Shown: positions 53,257 to 61,510, counted from the first letter of the stretch. The stretch: DNA of 64,000 nucleotides from Tangfeifania diversioriginum (GCA_945873105.1 CAMCBW010000024.1:1-64000); one strand, 5' to 3'. Numbers and translations: made by a program. The notes: generated from the sequence alone by a model not told the origin.

Positions 53257-54600
53257 TTATTGTTTGGGTTGAGTTAAACCATATTTCTTAATTTTGTTGT
53301 AGAGGGTAACCCTGTCAAGTTTCAGTGCCTTGGCTGAAACTGTGATATTCCAGCCATACTTATTAAGAATAGCGAGAATGTGCTTCTTCCCCAGATCATC
53401 CAGACTCTCAAATGAGGTACTCATCCTCTCTTTTACCATTGGAAGGTCTTTTAGCATGATCTTCTTTCCATTCCCAACCACAATGGCACGTTCAACCATA
53501 TTTTCAAGTTCCCTTATATTTCCGGGATAGGCATACTCTTCCATTCGTTTCAGCGCAGCAGGCTCAATCGGGAGGATGGGCCTGTTCATGGAGTTGCAGC
53601 ATTTCTTGATAAAGTAATCAATCAGCAGGGGAATATCTTCTATTCTGTTCCTGAGAGGTGGCACATTGATATTCACCACATTGAGCCGATAATAGAGATC
53701 TTCCCGGAACAATCCCTTGTCAACCATACTCTTCAAATCCCTGTTTGTGGCACAAAGCACCCTGAAATCGGAACTAATCTCCTTGTTCCCTCCTACCCTT
53801 ACAAAACTCTTCGTTTCAAGCACGCGAAGCAATTCGACCTGCATCTTTGGAGATATAGTAGCGATTTCGTCCAGGAAAATGGTCCCACTGTCTGCCATTT
53901 CAAACCTTCCCTTACGGTTGTATACAGCCCCTGTAAAGGCTCCCTTCTCGTGGCCAAACAGTTCACTCTCCAACAGACTCTCGGTCAGGGCTCCGCAATG
54001 CACACTCACCATAGGGAAGAATTTGCGAGACGAATTTGCATGTATTGCTTTGGCTACGAGCTCTTTGCCGGTTCCGCTTTCGCCTGTTATGATCACGGAG
54101 GCATTGGATTGGGCAACACTCTCAATTTGTTTGAAAACTTCCTGCATGGCCTCACTTTGGCCTATCATATCTTCAACATTTTCAAGGAGGGTTACTTTGT
54201 CCTTAAGAATTTCATTCTCCTCGGTAAGGGTAATCTGTTTGGAAGCATTTCTGATCAGATGCGATAGATCGTCAGGATCGAAAGGTTTGGTTACATAATC
54301 GAAAGCCCCGTCTTTTAAGGCCTGTACTGCCGTATCCACCGTAGCAAAAGCTGTCATAATGATGACAATGGCATCACTCTTCAAGGATTTGATCCGCTTT
54401 AACATTTCAAGACCATCCATTCCAGGCATTTTGATGTCGGCCAATATAATATGAAAGCTTTCAGATTGAAGCATCGAAAGAGCTTTTTTGGCATCTTCCG
54501 CACATTCCACGTGATAACCGTCTTCTATAAACCAGTTGTACAACGAGTCCCTCACAGATTCTTCGTCATCAACAATCAAAATTGAAATTTTTTTAGCCAT
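53257..54600 (-). CDS. Sigma-54-dependent response regulator, NtrC/AtoC family
   Basis: A 447-residue regulator: receiver domain with phospho-acceptor Asp55 in ILADIKMPGMDG, a central AAA+ domain with VIITGESGTGKE, the sigma-54 contact loop KGAFTGAVY, GTIFLDEI and RVLETKSFVRVGG, then a Fis-type helix-turn-helix (VSAKALKLDRVTLYNKIKK). ATG 54600 is used; a TTG lies nine bases upstream. It starts 10 bases after the sensor kinase stop and is its evident partner. An intact GAFTGA loop means it can activate sigma-54 promoters; a candidate target lies upstream of 61245. Confidence 0.95.
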   Translation of the reverse strand: MAKKISILIVDDEESVRDSLYNWFIEDGYHVECAEDAKKALSMLQSESFHIILADIKMPGMDGLEMLKRIKSLKSDAIVIIMTAFATVDTAVQALKDGAFDYVTKPFDPDDLSHLIRNASKQITLTEENEILKDKVTLLENVEDMIGQSEAMQEVFKQIESVAQSNASVIITGESGTGKELVAKAIHANSSRKFFPMVSVHCGALTESLLESELFGHEKGAFTGAVYNRKGRFEMADSGTIFLDEIATISPKMQVELLRVLETKSFVRVGGNKEISSDFRVLCATNRDLKSMVDKGLFREDLYYRLNVVNINVPPLRNRIEDIPLLIDYFIKKCCNSMNRPILPIEPAALKRMEEYAYPGNIRELENMVERAIVVGNGKKIMLKDLPMVKERMSTSFESLDDLGKKHILAILNKYGWNITVSAKALKLDRVTLYNKIKKYGLTQPKQ

Positions 54601-54610
54601 TTTATTCAAG

Positions 54611-56281
54611 TTAATTCTTAATCAGTGGTAAAGTGATCGACAAGGTGGTACCCTTTCCCCGCTCTGATCTGACATCGGCCTTCCCCTTGTGATTCTGGAC
54701 AATGCCATGTACAATTGCCAAACCAAGTCCAATCCCGCTGGTTCCCTCCTTGGTAGAAAAGAAGGGTTCGAAGATATGTGACAAATCTTCAGGATTGATT
54801 CCTACCCCATTGTCGGTTATTTCAATGCAGATATGATCCGGATCCGGATTGAAAGTTCTGAAGATTACCTCCCCATTCTCGCCTACAGCTTCTGAAGCAT
54901 TTACCAGGATACCAATACATGCCTGTTTGAGCTGGTTGGGGCTTCCATAAACAAGGTCACTTCTTGCCGAAAAATCGGCAATAAAATGTACATTGGCAAT
55001 CTTCATGGGATGAGACATCAGTTCAAAAGTTTCATGCAGCACTTCATGCAAGTGCTTTTGTTCAAATCCATCCTGATTCTTCCTGGAAAAATCCAGCAGC
55101 CCTTTGACAATATCCCCACATCTTTTGGTCTCGTTTTCTATCAGTTTCAGATGTTTGAGCATCGACTCCTTCTTTATCGGATCAATTTCTTGGTTACCAA
55201 GCTGTTTGTACACCAATTTGGCATAGATGAGTATACCTGAGAGTGGATTGTTGATTTCATGCGCTACCGACAAGGACAATTTACCCAGGGAGGCTATTCT
55301 TTCAACATTGATAAGTTCATTCTGTGCTTGTCCCAACTCCTCTGTCTTCTTTTGCACCTTGTATTCAAGTTGTTGAGACCAGTTTTGCAGTTCATTGGTG
55401 GCGCTCTGCAAATTGTCCAACATCTCATTGAAAGCCAGCGAAACCATTCTCATGTCGGATAACTGGTGTGGCTTTACCTCAAGCCTGGTACTTCGGTCTC
55501 CATTTGCCACATCCAGACTTGCCTTGATAATGTCATTCAACGGATTCTTAATTTTCTTTCTGGTAAAAAATATTAAAAAGATGATTAAAAAGGCTGTTAA
55601 AAGGGCTGCCAACAAAAAGTAGTCGGTGGTGGATTTCTCCAGAGCAGCATCGAGGCCACCCAGGGGCATTTTTATGATCAGCGACCCCAATACCTTATCC
55701 CGTTCATTGTGTGCATGGCATGAACTGGTATAACAGGAGCGGTCATTGAGTATGGGTGATTTTATGATAAGATGCCGGATATTGTTGTTGTTGTGGTTCA
55801 TGCTACATTCACTGTCGATTCCGATGATCTTGTATGATTTCTCCGTAGCAGAAAACATGGTAGGGAAATTCTTGTGGCAGGAGATACAATCCGGATCGCT
55901 GTGGTTGGTTGTATCATTGGAAATAGAAGAGTAAACCAGGTTGTTCTCGATATCATACATGTTGACATCGTCTATCCCAGACATGGTATTGATAATATCC
56001 AATGTTCCCTGCAGCGCGGTACGGTCATTTTCAAGCATGGAGCGATACAACGCTCCCTGTACCAAGAAACCAATGTTGTTCCCGTTTTCACTGATGACAG
56101 ACTTCATGTAGCTCTCATTGACGGATCTGAAGATGATCCCAAAAGAGAGAAAAAGAAAAAATGAGGAAATCGTAATGATTAAGACAACCCTACCGTAAAT
56201 GGATGACCTGAAATTGACATAGCTTTTCACCAATGGCGATCCGACATTGTTTACCTCAGATATTTTTTTAATCCAACTCAT
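54611..56281 (-). CDS. Sensor histidine kinase with periplasmic c-type heme motifs
   Basis: A 556-residue kinase. A membrane helix (about 31-52) precedes a periplasmic domain of about 165 residues with CISCH at 132-136 and CYTSSCH (Cys183 to His189), i.e. CX2CH and CX4CH heme-attachment-like motifs. A second helix (about 220-240), HAMP (about 242-295) and coiled coil follow. The kinase core has VAHEINNPLSG with His341, then LVNASEAVGENG, ITDNGVGINPEDL and SGIGLGLAIVHGIV. It probably senses redox state or a heme ligand. The heme count and the unusual CX4CH motif need proof. It is coupled to the sigma-54 regulator downstream. The gap 56282-56585 upstream carries the terminator of the preceding operon and no clear promoter. 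Confidence 0.85.
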   Translation of the reverse strand: MSWIKKISEVNNVGSPLVKSYVNFRSSIYGRVVLIITISSFFLFLSFGIIFRSVNESYMKSVISENGNNIGFLVQGALYRSMLENDRTALQGTLDIINTMSGIDDVNMYDIENNLVYSSISNDTTNHSDPDCISCHKNFPTMFSATEKSYKIIGIDSECSMNHNNNNIRHLIIKSPILNDRSCYTSSCHAHNERDKVLGSLIIKMPLGGLDAALEKSTTDYFLLAALLTAFLIIFLIFFTRKKIKNPLNDIIKASLDVANGDRSTRLEVKPHQLSDMRMVSLAFNEMLDNLQSATNELQNWSQQLEYKVQKKTEELGQAQNELINVERIASLGKLSLSVAHEINNPLSGILIYAKLVYKQLGNQEIDPIKKESMLKHLKLIENETKRCGDIVKGLLDFSRKNQDGFEQKHLHEVLHETFELMSHPMKIANVHFIADFSARSDLVYGSPNQLKQACIGILVNASEAVGENGEVIFRTFNPDPDHICIEITDNGVGINPEDLSHIFEPFFSTKEGTSGIGLGLAIVHGIVQNHKGKADVRSERGKGTTLSITLPLIKN

Positions 56282-56499
56282 TGTAATTAAATATGTTTAC
56301 TTGTTTTGTGATGAATCAATTGAGTCAAAGAATAGGACCTGTACAACCCAAAGGGTAAGGAGGCGTAACTCCCCGGATGAGCCAAACTTGCTGATTGCTA
56401 AGTTAATCTCAAATATTTAAAATATGGTTCAACTATTCAAATTTATGGAATAAAAATTCGATCCCCGAAAGTCTCCCTTTTCCAGGACTGCTTCCAAAA

Positions 56500-56532
56500 A
56501 ATGAAGCGATATGTCAAACACACCGCTTCATT
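56500..56532 (-). terminator. Hairpin terminator ending the redox operon
   Basis: On the minus strand AATGAAGCG pairs with CGCTTCATT over a 15-base loop, followed by TTTTTT. It lies 54 bases after the stop of the second GcvH-like gene and separates this operon from the sensor kinase gene. Confidence 0.8.
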
Positions 56533-56585
56533 GCTAAAATAATATAAATTAAATACTTAGGCTAATTTTTCTAAAACAATGCTTC

Positions 56586-57359
56586 TCAATCATACTCCAA
56601 TTTATACGGACCTCTCTCCAAACCTCTGAAATGAGGATATTTGGATTTTGTTCCCAAGAAATTACGTTGGAAATCTTGCCATACCTCCTCCGGCAGGTGG
56701 GCCAACGGTTGATCAATAAGTTCCCCCCCATCCTGGAGAACGACCTGAGAAGGATCTTCCGTATATCTCTCGACTGAAGCAGCCAGAAAATCCTTGAATC
56801 GCTCAAGTTCCCTGGAAGACCAATTGGAGGCCTCTTCTGCCAGAAAAAATGAGTTGGTCTCCACTACCCAACGGGTAGGTTTGATTTTGTAGATCCAACC
56901 TTTGACATATGGATCCTCATTGAACAATCCCGGATCCTCCATCAACAAGGGATTCACAGCGATGATTTCACCAGAAATTGGTGAGACAATGCTTAGACGC
57001 TTTCCTTCATGGGTGACATCGACCAGCACATCCTCCTTGCTGAGTGTCTCCCCCGGATTTCTAAGTTTTGTAAACTTCAACTCCCCGGTGAGGTGCAGCA
57101 ACAGGTCGTCCATTCCAACTTTGGCAATACCCTTGCTATCAAGATGTGCCCAGGTATGATTCTTGTTGAAGAAAATTCCTTGTGGAACCCTTAAGGCATT
57201 GGCTGTTAGAATACCAAGCCTCTTTCTAAGTTGTTTAGTTTCCTTAACTTGCCTGTTAAGGATCATCCAGAAAGGAACCAAAATAGCAAAGAATGCAATA
57301 ATAGCCACATATTCGATCCCTTTTGTTTCGAAGATGTTGTGGTAAGTAAATCCGTCCAT
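56586..57359 (-). CDS. Membrane-anchored GcvH-like domain protein
   Basis: A 257-residue protein with one N-terminal membrane helix (about 16-35) and a GcvH-like biotinyl/lipoyl-type domain (about 58-162): IFFNKNHTWAHLD, KVGMDDLLLHLTGEL, VSPISGEIIAVN and YVKGWIYKIKP align well with glycine cleavage protein H. At the lipoyl-lysine position there is Gly119, with a Lys one residue later (EGKRLSIV), so normal lipoylation is doubtful. Residues 165-257 are an extra C-terminal region with VVLQDGGEL (206-214) and VWQDFQ, shared with the fusion protein at 59548-61245. The domain should face the cytoplasm. Function unknown; encoded last in the NrfD/HybA operon, 52 bases after nrfD. Confidence 0.82.
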   Translation of the reverse strand: MDGFTYHNIFETKGIEYVAIIAFFAILVPFWMILNRQVKETKQLRKRLGILTANALRVPQGIFFNKNHTWAHLDSKGIAKVGMDDLLLHLTGELKFTKLRNPGETLSKEDVLVDVTHEGKRLSIVSPISGEIIAVNPLLMEDPGLFNEDPYVKGWIYKIKPTRWVVETNSFFLAEEASNWSSRELERFKDFLAASVERYTEDPSQVVLQDGGELIDQPLAHLPEEVWQDFQRNFLGTKSKYPHFRGLERGPYKLEYD

Positions 57360-57411
57360 AATAAAATATTTAAAGGTTAAAAATTATGCTGTAAATATCC
57401 ATTCAACTAAC

Positions 57412-58641
57412 TTAATGGTCCTCTTTGGCCCAGGCAGGTGATTCTCTCAATACTGGCATCCGGTTTACAATCCACCTGAATATCAATATCTCCGTAAAAA
57501 TTACCGTCAGGGTAACCACAATTTCCATCCAGGAGGGATAATAATGAGTCGGTGCATCCCATTTGAAGCTGATCACCGTAACATTTAACCTGTTCAAAAT
57601 GACCCCCAGCATGGTTACGATGGCCGCCAAACGAATCAGGAAAACATTCCGGGTTCGGTAACTGTAAAGGTATAAAAACATCGGAAGCAGGACAAAACCC
57701 AACATTTCAAGCAGATACCAGTATCCCCATTTGGTATTTAATAGTGTCCAGTTTTTCTGATGGATAAATACCAGGAGTTGCAAAAAGAAATAGGCAAACA
57801 GTGCACCTGCACATATCTTAGCCAAACCTTGCAAAATACCTGTCTGTGCCTTGTGATTTTTTTCACTGATCTGATCGAAAAAGACTTTGTGACTGATGGA
57901 CCCCTCAAAAATCACCATGGATAATCCAGCAAATACACTGGAAACCAGAAACATGATTGGAATGAATTCGGAGTACCACAATGGATGAATTTTGTCTTTG
58001 GCCATCAGGAAAAGTGCTCCCAAGCCTGATTGATGGAGTGTCGAAAGAGTAATTCCAAAAATTACAGCGCCTATGGTCAGACCTGAAAGTATTTTTCTGG
58101 CTCTTCTGGCTCCCAACCATTCTGCAATGGCTGGTGAGAATTCAATCAGCTCTGCAAGCATGTAAAGCATAAAATGCCAGGCAACCAAAAACAAGACAGA
58201 ACTCGTTCCGAAACTGTTGCCAATAATAGGATTGATAACGTTCCAGGGCCTTCCTAGATCAAGTAAAAGAGCTCCTGCATAAAAGAGGTAGGCAAGAAAA
58301 CCATTCAATACAGTAACCCTGACAATCGAATGGTATTTATCCATCTTCAGGATATAGACCATGAAAGTAAGCACATAGGCACCCCCCGCAAAGGCAACAC
58401 CGGTTACAACATCAAAGCCGATCCAAAGGCCCCATGGGGTATCCTGGTTCAGATTGGTGATGGAGCCTATTCCATTCATAAAACGCAAAACAATCAATAC
58501 TATTCCAACCACAATGACTGGAAAGGCGATGATGTTGAAGGGCGTCAATATTTTGCCCTTGGGCTTAAGTTCACTTAAAACAAATCGAACAATGGATTGT
58601 CCATCATTGTCTTTGGCAATAGGTTGGACTTGATTATTCAT
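57412..58641 (-). CDS. NrfD/HybB-family quinone-reactive membrane subunit
   Basis: A 409-residue polytopic protein with about ten membrane helices. It begins after an N-terminal cytoplasmic segment; TPWGLWIGFDVVTGVAFAGG is the NrfD first-helix pattern and TLHQSGLGALFLMA with HPLWYSEFIPIMFL is close to HybB of hydrogenase-2-type complexes. Such subunits exchange electrons with (mena)quinone and can move protons. ATG 58641 overlaps the end of the hybA-like gene by eight bases (ATGAATAA), showing translational coupling. No hydrogenase or molybdoenzyme large subunit is encoded nearby. Confidence 0.9.
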   Translation of the reverse strand: MNNQVQPIAKDNDGQSIVRFVLSELKPKGKILTPFNIIAFPVIVVGIVLIVLRFMNGIGSITNLNQDTPWGLWIGFDVVTGVAFAGGAYVLTFMVYILKMDKYHSIVRVTVLNGFLAYLFYAGALLLDLGRPWNVINPIIGNSFGTSSVLFLVAWHFMLYMLAELIEFSPAIAEWLGARRARKILSGLTIGAVIFGITLSTLHQSGLGALFLMAKDKIHPLWYSEFIPIMFLVSSVFAGLSMVIFEGSISHKVFFDQISEKNHKAQTGILQGLAKICAGALFAYFFLQLLVFIHQKNWTLLNTKWGYWYLLEMLGFVLLPMFLYLYSYRTRNVFLIRLAAIVTMLGVILNRLNVTVISFKWDAPTHYYPSWMEIVVTLTVIFTEILIFRWIVNRMPVLRESPAWAKEDH

Positions 58642-59503
58642 TTTCTTCTGAGTTAGTGTTTTTATTTCGTTTGGTTGCTTCATGAATACCAAGCAAAAGT
58701 GGTGGTACCAGTACAAAAACGGAAGGTACGGTGTATAGAAATCCCTTTGACAATTCCGGATATGAAGAGTTTTGCATCTTGGTGTTAAACCCTACTTCTT
58801 TGAATGGAGCAGGGGACAAATAGAGCCAACCAGTACCCCCTGCAACCTCTTCGCCCCAAATTTGATTTTCATAGTCCTTTGGGTTTTCAAAAATGCGCTT
58901 TCTTGCTTCTTCGATCAATTCCCTTCTGGTACCAAAGGTTAATGCATCTCCAGGACATGCTTCCGCGCAAGCAGGAATTTTCCCCTCCTTAATCCTATCA
59001 TAGCACATGTCACATTTTTCAATTTTCGGATTGGCACTGTAGTACTCAAACTTGGGAACATCAAATGGACATGAAACCATACAATACCTGCAACCCATGC
59101 ATTTGTCACCTCTCCAGACCACCGGTCCTTCCTTTGTCTTGTACATCGCCATCGTCAGGCAAGCAGCGGCACAAGCAGGCTCATTGCAGTGCATACATTG
59201 ATTCTTTACAAATACTTCCCCTTTGGATGTATTGTAATTGTTGATAGCGGTTCGCTGGTTTTCGCTGGTCTTTCTGATTACACCTACTTCTGGCTTCACT
59301 TTCTTGGGTTCAGGCAGGCTATGTGCTTTCGCGCAGACTCTTTCACACGCCAAACAACCGATACATCTTGTTGCATCGTAAAGTACGCCCTGAAACTCCA
59401 CCGTTTGCTCTTCTGAATTAGCAGCTCCGAAACTGTTTCCCACTGCCAGTGTAGCCCCTGCCACACACATGGTCTTGAAAAAATTGCGGCGGTTAAAACT
59501 CAT
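58634..59503 (-). CDS. Tat-exported four-cluster ferredoxin subunit, HybA-like
   Basis: A 289-residue iron-sulfur protein. SFNRRNFFKTMCVAG is a twin-arginine signal, so it is folded before export. Four cysteine groups are present: CIGCLACERVC, CMHCNEPACAAAC, CMGCRYCMVSC, and CDMCYDR with CAEACPG, giving four [4Fe-4S] clusters. A C-terminal membrane helix (about 255-275) anchors it to the membrane beside the NrfD subunit. It should carry electrons between a periplasmic donor or acceptor and the quinone pool. The gene overlaps nrfD and follows the fusion gene by 44 bases. Confidence 0.93.
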   Translation of the reverse strand: MSFNRRNFFKTMCVAGATLAVGNSFGAANSEEQTVEFQGVLYDATRCIGCLACERVCAKAHSLPEPKKVKPEVGVIRKTSENQRTAINNYNTSKGEVFVKNQCMHCNEPACAAACLTMAMYKTKEGPVVWRGDKCMGCRYCMVSCPFDVPKFEYYSANPKIEKCDMCYDRIKEGKIPACAEACPGDALTFGTRRELIEEARKRIFENPKDYENQIWGEEVAGGTGWLYLSPAPFKEVGFNTKMQNSSYPELSKGFLYTVPSVFVLVPPLLLGIHEATKRNKNTNSEENE

Positions 59504-59547
59504 AAAATTAAGTTTAATATATTAATAGTTAATAAGTTAGTTTGAAA

Positions 59548-61245
59548 TTACCTGGAAGTATCAATAAACTGGGTTTGAAAATCTTCCCATACTTTTGGTT
59601 CCAAACTTGCTAAAACATTGTCGGATAGTTCTCCGCCATCCTGAAGAACAACGTGCGAATAAGCCATTTCATTCGTTTTAACCGAGTTTGTAATGAAATC
59701 TTTAAGTCTGGTAAATTCGTCTCTCAACCACTCCCTGTATGTTTCTCCCATCAACATAAACTGAGTTTCTCTTAGCCAGTTGGTAGGTTCAATCTGATAG
59801 ACCCAACCCTTGAAGAATGGAGAGGTATTTAGAAGAGAGGAGTCTCTGTTAAGTAATTCATTTTGAGCCATAATCTTTCCTGAGATTGGGGCATAAAGGT
59901 TGAGTTGTTTTCCATCTTGAATGATAGACATGATTGTTTCTCCCTTTCTTACCTTCTCACCTGTTTCTTTCATTTTAATTTTGGTCAGTTTTCCGGTGAT
60001 GTGCTGCAGGAAGTCGTCAATTCCAATCCTTACATTTCCATCCTGTTCCATAAAAGCCCAGGTGTGGGTTTTGTCAAAATAGAGCCCATTGGGAACGTTC
60101 ACCGATTTCTCAATTAAGCGCGGAGCAATTTCGATCTGCTGGTTAGGTTGGGTTGATTCGACTCTTTTCCTGCTGTAAAAGAAAACTGCAATGAACAGGC
60201 CGATAAAGGCTGTAATGGTCAATAAAATGGGCCAGGACTGCGGAGCTTCTGCAACATCGACCAGTGCCTTGTCGTTCGCTTCTATGCCCGTCAATGAAGC
60301 CAGACTGCTTTGTTTCTCCATAGATGTCAGCTCGCAAAAACCATTTGGATTCATATATTGCTGACCACCTGCTACCAGCCATGTTAGAAATGCCAATTCA
60401 TGCGCTGCCTCAGGCTTAACAGGCGCTACCGCATAAACATTTAAAGTCAGTGATTTTGGATATTTTCCAACCCAAACACCGTGTACAAATTCCTCCAGAT
60501 TGGCAAAGATGTCCTCGAAATTATCCAATCTTCCATTGCCATTTTTATCAATTGGAAGTATGGCTACTGCAACCGGAACTGTAGAAGTATTGGGGGTCTG
60601 CAGATCACTTAATCGACAGAAACCAATGGCGAATTGATCAGATTTGACCGCTTCAATTACAGCGGCAGGTGATTCAAAAACCTGATAGTCTTCCTCTTTC
60701 AGCTTTGTTTGAGCAAATTTCTCTACAGCACCCAAAATACTGGCCTGACTGGACATATACAAACGAACCTGGTTAGGTGCTCCATTTTCCAACAATGCGG
60801 ACCATAATTTTTTGGAGGGATCTTCAAGCATCCTGGAAAATTCAGCGGCTGAAATTCCTCTCTTTTGTAACTGCTGATACATCGGATTCCCCGGGTTGAT
60901 AATTGGAACGATTACCTCTCGTGCCACAGCAATTCGCCAGTTTGTTGAATTGGTAAGAACAGGTGAATCTTCGTTCGAAATCAAAGTAAGATTTCCCAGG
61001 CTACTGGCAGTTTCCTCCAATACCCCTATTTTCTCAAATTTCATAGCAGGGTGTTGTAAAGCGAAATCCTTTATCAAATCCTGAGTGAGGGCGAGGATTT
61101 CTGGTGAACTGGAAATTCTTAAGCTGCTGGTTTCTGACAGAATTCCAGCTGGTTCATTTTGATTGTCGGACCTGCTTTCGGCGAAGGTTATTTGATGAAA
61201 AATCAAAATTGACAATCCGGCTAAGAGAAGTGACATGTTTTTCAT
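59548..61245 (-). CDS. Fusion of a PstS-like periplasmic binding domain and a cytoplasmic GcvH-like domain
   Basis: A 565-residue protein, first gene of the operon. It has a signal peptide (1-22), a periplasmic binding domain of phosphate-binding (PstS-like) type (about 40-320) including an EF-hand-like loop DKNGNGRLDNFE (233-244), a membrane helix (about 339-357), and then a GcvH-like domain (about 380-488: LYFDKTHTWAFM, RIGIDDFLQHITGKL, YAPISGKIMAQN, FKGWVYQIEP). The lipoyl-lysine position is Gly445 with Lys446 next to it, as in the paralogue at 56586. The C-terminus carries the same HVVLQDGGEL (531-540) and VWEDFQ signature. The layout suggests that a periplasmic ligand is signalled to, or tethered next to, a cytoplasmic carrier-type domain. 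No homologous activity is known to me. Confidence 0.8.
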   Translation of the reverse strand: MKNMSLLLAGLSILIFHQITFAESRSDNQNEPAGILSETSSLRISSSPEILALTQDLIKDFALQHPAMKFEKIGVLEETASSLGNLTLISNEDSPVLTNSTNWRIAVAREVIVPIINPGNPMYQQLQKRGISAAEFSRMLEDPSKKLWSALLENGAPNQVRLYMSSQASILGAVEKFAQTKLKEEDYQVFESPAAVIEAVKSDQFAIGFCRLSDLQTPNTSTVPVAVAILPIDKNGNGRLDNFEDIFANLEEFVHGVWVGKYPKSLTLNVYAVAPVKPEAAHELAFLTWLVAGGQQYMNPNGFCELTSMEKQSSLASLTGIEANDKALVDVAEAPQSWPILLTITAFIGLFIAVFFYSRKRVESTQPNQQIEIAPRLIEKSVNVPNGLYFDKTHTWAFMEQDGNVRIGIDDFLQHITGKLTKIKMKETGEKVRKGETIMSIIQDGKQLNLYAPISGKIMAQNELLNRDSSLLNTSPFFKGWVYQIEPTNWLRETQFMLMGETYREWLRDEFTRLKDFITNSVKTNEMAYSHVVLQDGGELSDNVLASLEPKVWEDFQTQFIDTSR

Positions 61246-61315
61246 GGCAGAATGTATGGATGTTTGTTAATTCCTTTGCACGTTCAGCAATGTATTGAAC
61301 TGCTGACATTCTTGA

Positions 61316-61331
61316 TTCAACAACCATGCCA
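61316..61331 (-). promoter_or_regulatory. Candidate sigma-54 (-24/-12) promoter of the redox operon
   Basis: The minus strand reads TGGCATGGTTGTTGAA; the sigma-54 consensus is TGGCAC-N5-TTGCW. The GG is correctly placed and the -12 TTG present, but the C of GC is A. It lies 71 bases before the ATG at 61245 and close to genes for a sigma-54 activator. Inference, not proven. Confidence 0.5.
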
Positions 61332-61406
61332 TGAATTATCTGCATACATAAACATCTGATTATATGATCATTAAAAATATATTGTAAAAATTCTAATCAG
61401 GCGTAA

Positions 61407-61423
61407 TGTTGCAATTCTCAACA
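61407..61423. promoter_or_regulatory. Candidate activator site 1 (TGTTGCA...CAACA)
   Basis: TGTTGCAATTCTCAACA is an imperfect palindrome (TGTTG-N7-CAACA), 76 bases upstream of the putative -24 element. It resembles site 2 at 61494 in 12 of 17 positions. NtrC-type regulators bind such repeats upstream of sigma-54 promoters. Confidence 0.35.
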
Positions 61424-61493
61424 CTCAAATCATGAAAATGGTGTATATGATTGATATACAGATATATAAATACATTGTTGAATTTATATACAG

Positions 61494-61510
61494 TGTTGCA
61501 TAATTAAACA
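61494..61510. promoter_or_regulatory. Candidate activator site 2 (TGTTGCA...AAACA)
   Basis: TGTTGCATAATTAAACA lies 87 bases from site 1, about eight helical turns, and shares its first seven bases and its last ACA. The intervening DNA is very AT-rich, as expected for bendable enhancer regions. Confidence 0.3.

Noticed and set aside
56586-61245. A complete [NiFe] hydrogenase or molybdopterin oxidoreductase operon
   Set aside because: HybA and HybB-type subunits are present, but neither the large subunit CxxC nickel motifs, a small subunit, maturation proteases nor a molybdopterin domain is visible on either strand between 52 and 62 kb.
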